From the NCBI GenBank assembly GCA_947302435.1, contig CAMYVQ010000030.1, positions 1 to 32,028 of the forward strand: 32,028 bases of DNA, in the 5' to 3' direction. A model generated the notes under the pieces. That model saw nothing but the letters and a program-made list of their open reading frames with translations, was not told where the DNA came from and did not search any database. Every line of letters starts with the position of its first letter. Position 1 is the stretch's first letter. Shown piece after piece: positions 24,147 through 31,774 of this stretch. Source of the stretch: an uncultured Prevotella sp. (GTDB lineage Bacteria > Bacteroidota > Bacteroidia > Bacteroidales > Bacteroidaceae). A program made the translations under genes and the position numbers.

Positions 24147-24922
24147 AAGAAACACGCTTTTTCTACGTACCCGATGCAGCCTATCGTCAGGAATTGCCAG
24201 AGGATGAGGCATCGCATGCTGTGAAGGTTCTGCGCATGCAAGCCGGTGACGAGATGATGCTGATGGATGGTAAAGGGACTTTCTATCGGGCAGAAGTGAC
24301 GGTTGCCGCTTCTCATCATTGCCTGTACCGCATCGTAGAGACACTGCCGCAGAGCCCTACATGGAAAGGACACCTTCATTTGGCTATTGCGCCTACGAAG
24401 CTGATGGATCGCATGGAGTGGATGGTTGAGAAAGCCACGGAAATCGGCTTCGACGAATTGTCTTTTCTCGACTGCCAGTTTTCGGAAAGGCGCGTGGTGA
24501 AGTTGCCTCGAATCGAGAAAATCGTTGTCTCGGCCGTGAAGCAAAGTCGCAAGGCCTGGATGCCGCAACTCCATGAGATGGAGTCTTTCAAGTCCTTCAT
24601 TCAGAGCCATCCAGATGGTCATCGCTATATTGCCCACTGTTATGAGGAAGTACCCAGACAGAACCTCTTCGATGAATTGAGAGTGGTATGTGGAAAATGG
24701 CTTCAAAACCAAGAGTCTGAAAAGGAGGGGAAAGATAGACCGGTGGAACAGTCGGTTGTCGTGTTGGTTGGTCCCGAAGGCGACTTCTCTATCGACGAAG
24801 TGCGTATGGCTGTTGATGCAGGTTTCGTCTCAGTGGACTTGGGAAAGAGCCGGCTACGCACTGAGACTGCGGGTCTTTCGGCTGTGATGATGATGCAGTT
24901 GGCACAATATAATTTACTGTAA
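24143..24922 (+). CDS. rsmE: 16S rRNA m3U1498 methyltransferase
   Basis: A 259-residue SPOUT-class methyltransferase that methylates N3 of uridine 1498 of 16S rRNA using S-adenosylmethionine. The N-terminal PUA-like part includes SHAVKVLRMQAGDEMMLMDG. The C-terminal trefoil knot has VGPEGDFS and DLGKSRLRTETA. Length is slightly above usual because of a charged loop (ESEKEGKDRPVEQ) before the knot. It overlaps the DUF151 gene by four bases and is followed after four bases by a DUF3256 gene. Confidence 0.94.
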   Translation: MKETRFFYVPDAAYRQELPEDEASHAVKVLRMQAGDEMMLMDGKGTFYRAEVTVAASHHCLYRIVETLPQSPTWKGHLHLAIAPTKLMDRMEWMVEKATEIGFDELSFLDCQFSERRVVKLPRIEKIVVSAVKQSRKAWMPQLHEMESFKSFIQSHPDGHRYIAHCYEEVPRQNLFDELRVVCGKWLQNQESEKEGKDRPVEQSVVVLVGPEGDFSIDEVRMAVDAGFVSVDLGKSRLRTETAGLSAVMMMQLAQYNLL

Positions 24923-24926
24923 AACA

Positions 24927-25403
24927 ATGAAAAGGATTGCTATCGTTTGTGTAATGCTATTAATGGTGCTGGCTGTTATGGCTCAGCAGAACATGGCAGA
25001 GTTGTTCAAAGTCATGCCCGACTCAGTGATGCCCATGCTGACGAAGAACAACCGTTTGGATATGATTGACTTTCTTGAGGCAAAGATGAAGGCTGAGGTG
25101 ACCAACTTGCTTGACGGCGATTCGGAGATGACTTACATGAGTGCCGATAGTCTTTCCATTCGGATGAGTTCTGCCTTGCGTGTCGATCTTTTCTTTGTCG
25201 ATGCCGTTCAGCCTTATGACAGTTGTCAGCAGGTAATCTGTATGCGTTACACCTATCTTCTTGCAACCACTTCCGAGGAGGAACAAGTCGATAATTTTTA
25301 CTCTGTATGTTGGCATCGGCTTTCGTCTCCTGAACTTGTCAGTCCTATGATGCCTGTTTCCAGTATTCTGAAACAGGACGATGAGGTGTTCTCGAAGCAA
25401 TGA
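24927..25403 (+). CDS. DUF3256-like secreted protein
   Basis: A 158-residue protein with a signal peptide of about 20 residues (ending VMAQQ) and a mature domain beginning NMAELFKVMPDSVMPMLTKNNRLDMIDFLEA in two conserved parts: the pattern of leading PDS-PML and NRLDMIDF is that of the Bacteroidales family DUF3256. Likely periplasmic. Function unknown. It follows rsmE by four bases and its stop overlaps the next small gene (ATGA). Confidence 0.7.
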   Translation: MKRIAIVCVMLLMVLAVMAQQNMAELFKVMPDSVMPMLTKNNRLDMIDFLEAKMKAEVTNLLDGDSEMTYMSADSLSIRMSSALRVDLFFVDAVQPYDSCQQVICMRYTYLLATTSEEEQVDNFYSVCWHRLSSPELVSPMMPVSSILKQDDEVFSKQ

Positions 25404-25570
25404 AGTACGTCGGACTTATACTTGTCATCGTGGGGATCGTTGCCCTTGTTGCCGTCTGGCTGACAGGACTTTCGCGCTATGGCAATTATCTGTTATTGAT
25501 TCCTTTTGCGTTCATCATCGGTGGAATGATTGTTCATGTCGCTTTGCAAAAGGTGTCAAGCCGCTATTGA
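25400..25570 (+). CDS. small two-helix membrane protein (56 aa)
   Basis: ATG at 25400 overlaps the stop of the DUF3256 gene by four bases (ATGA), a strong sign of translational coupling. The product begins MKYVGLILVIVGIVALV, with two hydrophobic helices (about residues 3-20 and 28-48) joined by TGLSRYGN, and ends with a basic QKVSSRY tail. It is the last gene of the ileS-led run. I recognise no family. The coupling and clean two-helix pattern make it likely real. Confidence 0.65.
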   Translation: MKYVGLILVIVGIVALVAVWLTGLSRYGNYLLLIPFAFIIGGMIVHVALQKVSSRY

Positions 25571-25594
25571 AAGCGAGGTGATTTGCCTGATGAC

Positions 25595-26632
25595 TTAGTT
25601 GTCCCTATAAATCCATGCCAACAATTTGCTTACCCACCCAAAACTACAGCGGAACCAGCGGAAAGTGCTGACAGGCTTTCCTCCGAAACGCAGAATGAAT
25701 TCGCGATAAGGGTTCTTGCTATAGGGTAATCCCACATCCATGAAGAAAATGTGCTCGAAACCATGGTCGTGAGCATCTTGAATGGCATTCCATACAGTGA
25801 CATCGGCGGGATGGAGTGGGGCAAACGATTTTCTGCGGAAAGCCGTGTACCAAAGGTAGGCTTGATTCTGGCTATAGACAATGGCTACACAACCGATGAT
25901 GTGCTTATGATACTTGGTAAGAAACAGTCGGCCATAGCCTTCATGCATGATGCCTTTGAAGAAGTCGTCGTCAGGAATATAGCGTCTGGGCTTCAGCCAG
26001 TTGTGATGACGCAACAAACGCATGAATGAACGAAAGTCCTCTTCATTCCCCACTTCGCTGGTTGTGACTCCTTTTTCGTATGCAGCCTGTATCCGCTCAT
26101 GGAGATGGGAACTGATACGCTCGATGGGCTTTCGTGAATGCAGGCTGTTATGGATACTCATCCATTTCACAGGGAAGAAACCGTTCTTTCGGAGTGAGCG
26201 ATACCCGAACATCTTTTGTGACAGGTTACTCACTTCGATGAAAAGCACAGAGTTGCCGATATGCTCTTTCAGCTTTGCCAGCATGAGTTCAAAGAGCATC
26301 ATCTGCTGTTCTCTCTCTTGTTCAACCCATTGGTGGGCGTGTCCGCGCAGGCAAGCCTCCTCCCCGTTGGAACGCCGGTATGCGCCTTCGCCCAATACAC
26401 GGCAATGCATGAAAAAGTACGGTGGGAACCACGATGAACGATAACGTACCAATGCCAATAGCTGACTCCTGACAGTACCTTTCGCATCCACTACGGTGAT
26501 CAGGTAGGGCCGATGGCGCGGCGTATGCTTGCTTAGCTCGAACAACTGGGGGCTATGGAAGAAATCTTCCTTGAGCAGTCCTTCGGGCAGCGTGTCATTG
26601 CTACTGTAGATATAAGTGGTCAGTTCATCCAT
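25595..26632 (-). CDS. FemAB/GNAT-like acyltransferase
   Basis: A 345-residue protein with a GNAT/FemAB-type fold. The C-terminal half holds the family-like blocks RLFLTKYHKHIIGCVAIVYS, AYLWYTAFRR, HPADVTVWNAIQDAH and FFMDVGLP (the last resembling the D-x-G strand of peptidyltransferase-like acyltransferases). There is no signal peptide or membrane helix. Such proteins transfer acyl or aminoacyl groups in cell-wall, lipid or polyketide pathways; the substrate here is unknown. The -7 element at 26640-26647 ends 7 bases before the ATG, so the transcript is nearly leaderless. It is a single-gene unit, convergent with the run before it. Confidence 0.7.
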   Translation of the reverse strand: MDELTTYIYSSNDTLPEGLLKEDFFHSPQLFELSKHTPRHRPYLITVVDAKGTVRSQLLALVRYRSSWFPPYFFMHCRVLGEGAYRRSNGEEACLRGHAHQWVEQEREQQMMLFELMLAKLKEHIGNSVLFIEVSNLSQKMFGYRSLRKNGFFPVKWMSIHNSLHSRKPIERISSHLHERIQAAYEKGVTTSEVGNEEDFRSFMRLLRHHNWLKPRRYIPDDDFFKGIMHEGYGRLFLTKYHKHIIGCVAIVYSQNQAYLWYTAFRRKSFAPLHPADVTVWNAIQDAHDHGFEHIFFMDVGLPYSKNPYREFILRFGGKPVSTFRWFRCSFGWVSKLLAWIYRDN

Positions 26633-26639
26633 TGTGGGA

Positions 26640-26647
26640 CAAAAATA
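26640..26647 (-). promoter_or_regulatory. -7 promoter element of the acyltransferase gene
   Basis: Reads TATTTTTG on the minus strand; the A-tract octamer repeat begins 13 bases farther upstream and overlaps the expected -33 region. Confidence 0.5.
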
Positions 26648-26660
26648 CTAAATCTGTTTT

Positions 26661-26696
26661 AAAAATAAAAAAATAAAAAAATAAAAAAATAAAAAA
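26661..26696. repeat. A-tract octamer repeat between divergent promoters
   Basis: Runs of seven A separated by single T residues at 26666, 26674, 26682 and 26690, an exact 8-base period. It lies between the promoter elements of the acyltransferase (minus) and nitroreductase (plus) genes and is likely to be slippage-prone. Confidence 0.9.
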
Positions 26697-26721
26697 GCAC
26701 GCGAATTGGCATATTATTCTA

Positions 26722-26729
26722 TAACTTTG
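26722..26729 (+). promoter_or_regulatory. -7 promoter element of the nitroreductase operon
   Basis: TAACTTTG, 70 bases before the nitroreductase ATG. No well spaced -33 TTTG is evident; the octamer repeat occupies that area. Confidence 0.6.
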
Positions 26730-26799
26730 CATGAAAGAGGATGAAGAGACGATGCACTTTAGGCTCTCTGAACTCCTTGGACTCCAAAAATAAGATAAT

Positions 26800-27327
26800 A
26801 TGACAACTTTCAAAGATTTGGCGCAACTGCGCCGTTCACACCGTAAGTTTACGGAAGAGGAAATCGATGCCGAGGACGTGAAGCTGATTCTCCGTGCCGC
26901 TCTCATGTCGCCCACCTCAAAAAGTCAGCGTGCTTGGCATTTTGTCGTAGTTGACGACAAAATGGATATTGAGAAACTTGCAGATGCCAAGGACTTAGGT
27001 TCGCAATTCCTGAAAGGGGCACCGTTGTGTATCGTTGTATTGGGTGACCCGCTTCAGAATGATTGTTGGATTGAGGACGGGAGCATTGCCGCCATCTCCA
27101 TGCAGTATCAGGCAGAGGAACTGGGTTTGGGCTCTTGCTGGGTGCAGATGCGTGGCCGCGGACTCAGCGACGGAACAAGTGCTGACACCGTCATACGTGG
27201 TATCCTCGACATTCCCGAAAACTACTCCGTTCTTTGTGTGTTGGGCATCGGACATAAGGCCGATGACCGAAAACCTCAGAATGAGGACAAGTTGAAGTGG
27301 GAGAACGTACATATCAATAAGTTCTGA
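26800..27327 (+). CDS. nitroreductase-family flavoprotein
   Basis: A 175-residue FMN-dependent oxidoreductase. The N-terminal RRSHRKFTEEEID and AALMSPTSKSQRAWHFVV blocks are the FMN-binding signatures of the nitroreductase family; LGLGSCWVQMRGR and LGIGHKADDRKP follow as expected. It is a short form. Natural substrate unknown; such enzymes reduce quinones, nitro compounds or flavins. The leader of about 65 bases contains a small reading frame (26731-26793) and an 11-base dyad near the ribosome site. Its stop shares one base with the start of the next gene. Confidence 0.88.
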   Translation: MTTFKDLAQLRRSHRKFTEEEIDAEDVKLILRAALMSPTSKSQRAWHFVVVDDKMDIEKLADAKDLGSQFLKGAPLCIVVLGDPLQNDCWIEDGSIAAISMQYQAEELGLGSCWVQMRGRGLSDGTSADTVIRGILDIPENYSVLCVLGIGHKADDRKPQNEDKLKWENVHINKF

Positions 27328-28106
27328 TGCAGATTGTCTTTGTAGGAGCCGGACGCTTGGCATCGAATCTCGCACCGGCATTGAAAGAGGCCGGTCATCA
27401 GATTGTGCAGGTGTACAGTCGTACCTTGTCGTCGGCCAAGGCATTGGCAGCACTTGTCGATGCAGAGCCTGTCGATCAGTTGTCGGCAGTGGTGACAAAG
27501 GCTGATGTCTTTATCTTCTCGCTGACAGATGCTGTCTTGCCGACAGTGGCAGCCCAGTTGGGCGAAGGCCGAAGCAAGGCAGTCTTCCTTCATACTGCTG
27601 GCTCGGTTCCTATGTCAGTCTTCGATGGGGTGGTGCCTATTTACGGTGTGCTTTATCCTATGCAGACTTTTTCAAAGAAGCGACGGGTTGATTTTTCGTG
27701 CGTAAGTATATTTATAGAAGGAAGCGATCAACGTGCGCTTGAAGTGGCAAGGACGTTGGCGACCTCTGTTTCAACGCATGTCCAGGAACTCTCTTCCGAA
27801 GCTCGTCGCCATTTGCATCTCGCAGCCGTCTTTGCCTGCAATTTTGCCAATCATTGCTATCAGCTTTCCGCTGAGATTTTGGAGAAATACCAGTTGCCCT
27901 TCGACGTGATGCTGCCTCTGATTGACGAGACAGCGGCCAAGGTGCATAGTCTTTCGCCACGTGAGGCTCAGACGGGACCGGCAGTCCGTTACGACGAGAA
28001 TGTTTTGAAGGCTCAGATGAAGTTGCTCTCAGAGCAGCCGCGCCATGCCCGTATCTACGAGCTGATGAGCCAGAGTATTCATCAATCACACATAGAAAAG
28101 AAATGA
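27327..28106 (+). CDS. Rossmann-like / DUF2520 dehydrogenase-like protein
   Basis: A 259-residue protein. The N-terminal nucleotide-binding fold opens with [17 protein letters not shown] (GxGxxA type) and covers about residues 1-120; the helical C-terminal DUF2520 domain includes [17 protein letters not shown] and [11 protein letters not shown]. It resembles F420- or NADP-dependent oxidoreductases such as the ketopantoate reductase fold, but the substrate is unknown. It is translationally coupled on both sides: one base shared with the nitroreductase gene and four with kdsC. Confidence 0.85.
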   Translation: MQIVFVGAGRLASNLAPALKEAGHQIVQVYSRTLSSAKALAALVDAEPVDQLSAVVTKADVFIFSLTDAVLPTVAAQLGEGRSKAVFLHTAGSVPMSVFDGVVPIYGVLYPMQTFSKKRRVDFSCVSIFIEGSDQRALEVARTLATSVSTHVQELSSEARRHLHLAAVFACNFANHCYQLSAEILEKYQLPFDVMLPLIDETAAKVHSLSPREAQTGPAVRYDENVLKAQMKLLSEQPRHARIYELMSQSIHQSHIEKK

Positions 28107-28621
28107 TAAACTATGACCTGTCACGCATTCGTGCCATCATCTTCGATGTCGATGGCGTGCTGAGTGCCGAGACCATCACATTGTCTGCCGAGGGTGAACC
28201 GTTGCGAACTGTCAACATCAAGGATGGCTATGCCATTCAGTTGGCGGTGAAGCTTGGGTTGCGCATCGTCATTATGACGGGAGGAGCCACTGAAGCTGTA
28301 AGACTGCGCTATAGTCGGCTGGGCGTTCAGGACATTTACATGGGATGTGCCGTCAAGGTGAAGACCTACGAGGAATTTTTGGCTAAATACGGGCTGGCTG
28401 ATGAGGAAGTGATGTATATGGGTGACGATATTCCTGATCTTGAGATCATGCGTAGGGTAGGGTGTCCCGTCTGTCCGAAGGATGCCTGTCCGGAAGTGCT
28501 GGAGACCAGTGTCTATGTCAGTAATCGGAAGGGGGGCTACGGCTGTGGCCGTGATGTGATTGAGCAAACGATGAAGGCTCAAGGCAAATGGCTCAAGGAT
28601 GAGAAAGCTTTCGGATGGTAA
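28103..28621 (+). CDS. kdsC: KDO-8-phosphate phosphatase, HAD family
   Basis: A 172-residue HAD phosphatase that removes phosphate from KDO 8-phosphate, the step after KdsA. The nucleophile motif FDVDGVL has D15 and D17; the TGG motif (MTGGAT) supplies motif II; and [10 protein letters not shown] is motif IV. The C0-type small size and [12 protein letters not shown] near the end match KdsC. It overlaps the DUF2520 gene by four bases. Its partner kdsA and the isomerase gene lie 13 kb away in another unit. Confidence 0.92.
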   Translation: MINYDLSRIRAIIFDVDGVLSAETITLSAEGEPLRTVNIKDGYAIQLAVKLGLRIVIMTGGATEAVRLRYSRLGVQDIYMGCAVKVKTYEEFLAKYGLADEEVMYMGDDIPDLEIMRRVGCPVCPKDACPEVLETSVYVSNRKGGYGCGRDVIEQTMKAQGKWLKDEKAFGW

Positions 28622-28642
28622 TTTCTGTTTTTGTGACTTGTC

Positions 28643-29224
28643 ATGTTGGATAATTTAAAAAAGTATCATATTATTCTGGCCAGCAATTCCCCACGTCGTC
28701 GGGAACTGTTGGCTGGCTTGGGGATAGATTTTGAAGTCAAGGTATTGCCCGATATCAAGGAAGACTATCCGGCGGAGCTGCCCGTTTCAGAGATAGCCCA
28801 GTTTGTCGCTACGGAGAAAGCGGAAGCCTACCGCGGTTTGCTGAAGAGCGACCATTTGCTGATAACAGCCGATACCATAGTGATTGTCGGTGACGAAGTG
28901 CTTGGTAAACCTCGGGATGCCGAGGATGCCTATCGCATGTTGCACAAGTTGAGTGGCCGCAAGCATCAGGTGATTACAGGTGTTTGTCTTGCTACAATGA
29001 AAGAGCGCAGGTGTTTTTCCGTTTCGACCGATGTCGCTTTTAAAGAGCTGACCAATCAGGAGGTTCATTACTATGTAGATGTCTTCCGTCCTTTCGACAA
29101 AGCGGGTGCATACGGCATTCAGGAATGGATTGGCTATGTGGGGGTGACAGGAATCGACGGCAGTTATTTCAATGTGATGGGGCTGCCAGTTCAGCGCATA
29201 TATACGGAATTGATGCAGTTATAA
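28643..29224 (+). CDS. maf: Maf-family nucleotide pyrophosphatase
   Basis: A 193-residue house-cleaning enzyme that hydrolyses dTTP, UTP or modified nucleoside triphosphates. The signature SNSPRRREL begins at residue 14; ITADTIV, LGKPRDAEDAYRML and DKAGAYGIQEW are the other Maf blocks. The last suits the dTTP/UTP (YhdE) subgroup. It starts 21 bases after kdsC and ends the nitroreductase-led unit. No clear terminator follows it before the small-RNA promoter. Confidence 0.92.
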   Translation: MLDNLKKYHIILASNSPRRRELLAGLGIDFEVKVLPDIKEDYPAELPVSEIAQFVATEKAEAYRGLLKSDHLLITADTIVIVGDEVLGKPRDAEDAYRMLHKLSGRKHQVITGVCLATMKERRCFSVSTDVAFKELTNQEVHYYVDVFRPFDKAGAYGIQEWIGYVGVTGIDGSYFNVMGLPVQRIYTELMQL

Positions 29225-29298
29225 ACTCCCATAATCCTTTATATCTGAAGTTTTTTTGTCCATTTTTAGATTTTTTAGCAAAATATTTGTTGAATAGT

Positions 29299-29330
29299 CT
29301 TGGAATATTCGGATTTTTTGTTTAACTTTG
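29299..29330 (+). promoter_or_regulatory. plus-strand promoter with no downstream protein gene
   Basis: CTTG at 29299-29302, a 20-base spacer, then TAACTTTG at 29323-29330. It matches the Bacteroidetes consensus as well as most gene promoters in the window, yet the next plus-strand coding region is 1.5 kb away beyond rarA. Confidence 0.65.
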
Positions 29331-29334
29331 CACT

Positions 29335-29426
29335 CGATAACTAGTAATTTTAATCTATATTTATCATTTTCCAAAGTTTTTTTTAAGGGAACCTGTCTGC
29401 GAAGATCGGTTCCCAGTTTTTTTTTT
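29335..29426 (+). ncRNA. candidate small non-coding RNA (about 90 nt)
   Basis: From a predicted start about five bases after the -7 element to the end of a T-run, the segment has no ATG on the plus strand. It consists of an AT-rich, weakly structured 5' half, a T-run at 29377-29384 and a strong terminator hairpin. Its 3' end touches the stop codon of rarA, which is on the other strand. I know of no named family that it matches. The promoter plus terminator pair without an ORF is the evidence. Confidence 0.55.
29387..29426 (+). terminator. intrinsic terminator with GNRA tetraloop
   Basis: A 7-bp stem GGGAACC/GGTTCCC, one T/C mismatch, four more pairs and a GCGA tetraloop, followed by AG and ten T residues (29417-29426). 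Polarity is plus strand; on the minus strand the hairpin is not followed by T, so it is not a good rarA terminator. Confidence 0.85.
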
Positions 29427-30714
29427 ATGATGACGATTCTGTCGGATCTTTGTATCGCTCTCCCCAATAGTTCACCATGCGCTGATATAGTTTCTCTTCG
29501 GACGGGTTGTGCTGTCCGTGCCAGAAACGTTGGCTTAGAAGGGCATCGGGCATGTACTGCTGATTTGTGAAATGTCCGGGATAGTCGTGCGGATACTTGT
29601 AGCCATCGCTATACCCGAGGTCTTTCATGAGTTTCGTGGGTGCATTGCGAAGATGGAGCGGTACGGGCAGATTGCCGGTTTCACGAACCACTGCCAATGC
29701 TTCGTCTATGCCTAAATAGGCGGAGTTGCTTTTCGGTGAAGTGGCCAAATAGACCACCGCTTCGGCCAAGGCGATTCTTCCTTCGGGCCATCCTATCTTC
29801 ATGACTGTGTCGAAGGCGGCATTGGCCAGGAGCAAGGCGTTGGGATTCGCCAATCCGATGTCCTCGGCGGCAGAAATCACGATGCGGCGGGCAATGAACT
29901 GCGGATCCTCTCCTCCTTCAATCATTCGCGCCATCCAGTAGAGGGCCGCGTCGGGATCGCTGCCCCGTATGCTCTTGATGAAGGCCGAAATGATGTCATA
30001 GTGCATTTCACCGTCTTTGTCATACGCTAACGGATTTTGCTGCAATCGTTCGACAACCAGTTTGTCGGTGATGACCACGTCGCCACTCTCGGCTTCGACA
30101 ACCAGTTCCAGAATGTTGAGCAATTTGCGGGCATCGCCTCCGCTATAGCGTAGCAGGGCGGAAGTTTCCTTTAGTTCGATATGTCGTTCTTTCAGGACAC
30201 TGTCGGTGGTGACAGCGCGGTGGAGCAACTGAATCAGGTCGTCCTTCTCCAATGATTTCAGGACATAGAGTTGGCAACGTGAAAGCAGAGGTCTGATAAC
30301 CTCGAAAGAGGGGTTCTCTGTCGTGGCACCAATGAGCGTGACCACGCCTTTCTCGACGGCACCTAAAAGCGAGTCCTGTTGGGACTTTGAGAAACGATGG
30401 ATTTCGTCGATGAAGAGGATTGGGGAGGATTCATTGAAAAATCGTCCCTTCTGGGCCTTTTCAATGACATCGCGCACATCTTTCACTCCACTTGTGACGG
30501 CCGAAAGCGTATAGAAAGGTGTCTGAAGTTTGTTGGCAATAATCTGTGCCAAAGTGGTTTTGCCCACTCCGGGAGGTCCCCAGAGTATAAACGAAGAGAT
30601 GTGCCCGGTGTCGATCATCTTGCGCAGCACGGCACCTTCTCCCACAAGATGGCGCTGACCAATATAGTCGTCGAGCGTCCGAGGGCGTAATCTTTCTGCT
30701 AAAGGTTGTGACAT
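29425..30714 (-). CDS. rarA: replication-associated recombination protein A (RarA/MgsA)
   Basis: A 429-residue AAA+ ATPase related to clamp loaders, acting at stalled replication forks. The N-terminal LRPRTLDDYIGQRHLVG is typical. Walker A is GPPGVGKTT near residue 45, Walker B is LFIDEIHRF near 100, and the sensor 1 region is ATTENPSF. The C-terminal tetramerisation part includes AALYWMARMIEGGEDP and YKYPHDYPGHF. The -7 element at 30723-30730 ends 8 bases before the ATG, so the message is nearly leaderless. Its stop codon overlaps the T-run of the convergent small-RNA terminator. Confidence 0.95.
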   Translation of the reverse strand: MSQPLAERLRPRTLDDYIGQRHLVGEGAVLRKMIDTGHISSFILWGPPGVGKTTLAQIIANKLQTPFYTLSAVTSGVKDVRDVIEKAQKGRFFNESSPILFIDEIHRFSKSQQDSLLGAVEKGVVTLIGATTENPSFEVIRPLLSRCQLYVLKSLEKDDLIQLLHRAVTTDSVLKERHIELKETSALLRYSGGDARKLLNILELVVEAESGDVVITDKLVVERLQQNPLAYDKDGEMHYDIISAFIKSIRGSDPDAALYWMARMIEGGEDPQFIARRIVISAAEDIGLANPNALLLANAAFDTVMKIGWPEGRIALAEAVVYLATSPKSNSAYLGIDEALAVVRETGNLPVPLHLRNAPTKLMKDLGYSDGYKYPHDYPGHFTNQQYMPDALLSQRFWHGQHNPSEEKLYQRMVNYWGERYKDPTESSS

Positions 30715-30722
30715 ACAGGGTT

Positions 30723-30730
30723 CAAAGGTA
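30723..30730 (-). promoter_or_regulatory. -7 promoter element of rarA
   Basis: Reads TACCTTTG on the minus strand and ends 8 bases before the rarA ATG. Confidence 0.6.
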
Positions 30731-30825
30731 CGACTAATTCATCAAAAAGCCAAACAAAAAGCCTATTTAACGCTTTTTTCTGAAAAAAAGTAGTGCAGAC
30801 TGCTACCAAATGACAACTTTTTCAT

Positions 30826-30833
30826 TATCTTTG
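30826..30833 (+). promoter_or_regulatory. -7 promoter element of the acidic-tail protein gene
   Basis: TATCTTTG, 31 bases before the ATG at 30865. A weak A/T-only hairpin (30773-30790) lies between it and the rarA promoter. Confidence 0.6.
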
Positions 30834-30864
30834 CAGGCATAAACATGATAAAATTTAAATCATT

Positions 30865-31677
30865 ATGAGCCAAGAGACTGATAAAAAAACACTTACTTTG
30901 AAAACGCTGACCAAGAGCAGTGTCTGGGACATTCAGGAAAACGACGTCTTCCGGATGTGGGAGGGAGCTGACAAAGATTCTGATATAAAGGATAATCTGC
31001 GTCGCTACGTTGACATTATGCGAAGTGCGTTTATGATTGAGGAGATCAGCGACGAGTCACCTATTATGAAGACCAAATATGAGAAGCAGGGCTATAAGGT
31101 GGCTCAGGTTCGAATCGACGAAGAGAAGAAAATCACGTGGGCCATCAAGAAACGCCCCATTGTGCGTGTGACCGATCTGACCTACGAGAACATCCGCCAT
31201 ATCTCGGCATCGAAGCTCATTGAGGTGCTTGACCGTAACTTCGGTGGTGGTTGGGATTCTCTTTCGCAAAGCATCAAGGATATCATAGAGAGCGGTTTCG
31301 ACATTTCGACGACCACGCTTCCTCAAGATCGTCTCCATAAGAAGGGCGGCATGTATGAGAAGAAGTTGGAGGACGGATTTGAGGTGCTCGAAGTTCCCAA
31401 GGGCACATGGGTGGAGGCCATCTTTGCCAAGGTGAAGCCTGAGGCCGAGAAGCCGCGTATCAAGATGGCTTCTGTCCGTAATGACGAGGATGGTGAAGAC
31501 GAAGACTTGGACGTTGAGATTGAGGACAACTACAACAAGCCCGATGAAGACGACATTGAGGTTGAAGAGCCCAACGACGACGAGATTACCGAGGACAACT
31601 ATTCCACGATGATGGATCTCGGCCCCGAGGATCCCGATGAGGAAGCTGCTAACATGGCCGAATATGGGGACGATTAA
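30865..31677 (+). CDS. protein of unknown function with acidic C-terminal tail
   Basis: A 270-residue cytoplasmic protein with no signal peptide. Residues 1-200 form a mixed, charged domain (for example SSVWDIQENDVFRMWEG, ITWAIKKRPIVRVTDLTYENIR and GGWDSLSQSIKDIIESGFD). Residues 207-270 are extremely acidic: 32 of 64 are D or E, and no signal for a fold is seen there. Such tails occur in proteins that contact RNA polymerase, ribosomes or DNA, but this is only an analogy. It is a single-gene unit with promoter and strong terminator. I do not recognise the family. Confidence 0.8.
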   Translation: MSQETDKKTLTLKTLTKSSVWDIQENDVFRMWEGADKDSDIKDNLRRYVDIMRSAFMIEEISDESPIMKTKYEKQGYKVAQVRIDEEKKITWAIKKRPIVRVTDLTYENIRHISASKLIEVLDRNFGGGWDSLSQSIKDIIESGFDISTTTLPQDRLHKKGGMYEKKLEDGFEVLEVPKGTWVEAIFAKVKPEAEKPRIKMASVRNDEDGEDEDLDVEIEDNYNKPDEDDIEVEEPNDDEITEDNYSTMMDLGPEDPDEEAANMAEYGDD

Positions 31678-31700
31678 GTAGTGGGGACAGATAAAAAGGC

Positions 31701-31737
31701 AGAAGCCCTGACTTTCCGTTGGAGAGTCAGGGCTTTT
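31701..31737. terminator. bidirectional intrinsic terminator
   Basis: A long stem, GCCCTGACT (31705-31713) with AGTCAGGGC (31725-31733), extended on both sides by A/T pairs and inward by TCC/GGA around a 3-base loop. T-runs follow on the plus strand, and an A-run before it gives T on the minus strand. It separates the convergent acidic-tail gene and rpmA. Confidence 0.88.
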
Positions 31738-31774
31738 CTGTTGTTTGTTTGGAATAAGTGTTTGTTTGTAAGTT

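Noticed and set aside
29387..29426. terminator of rarA
   Set aside because: On the minus strand the hairpin is preceded by A/T and followed by TTAAAAAAAAC rather than a T-run; the T-run polarity fits plus-strand transcription.
30773..30790. terminator between rarA and the acidic-tail gene
   Set aside because: The hairpin is almost only A/T pairs and lies between two divergent promoters, where no transcript needs to end.
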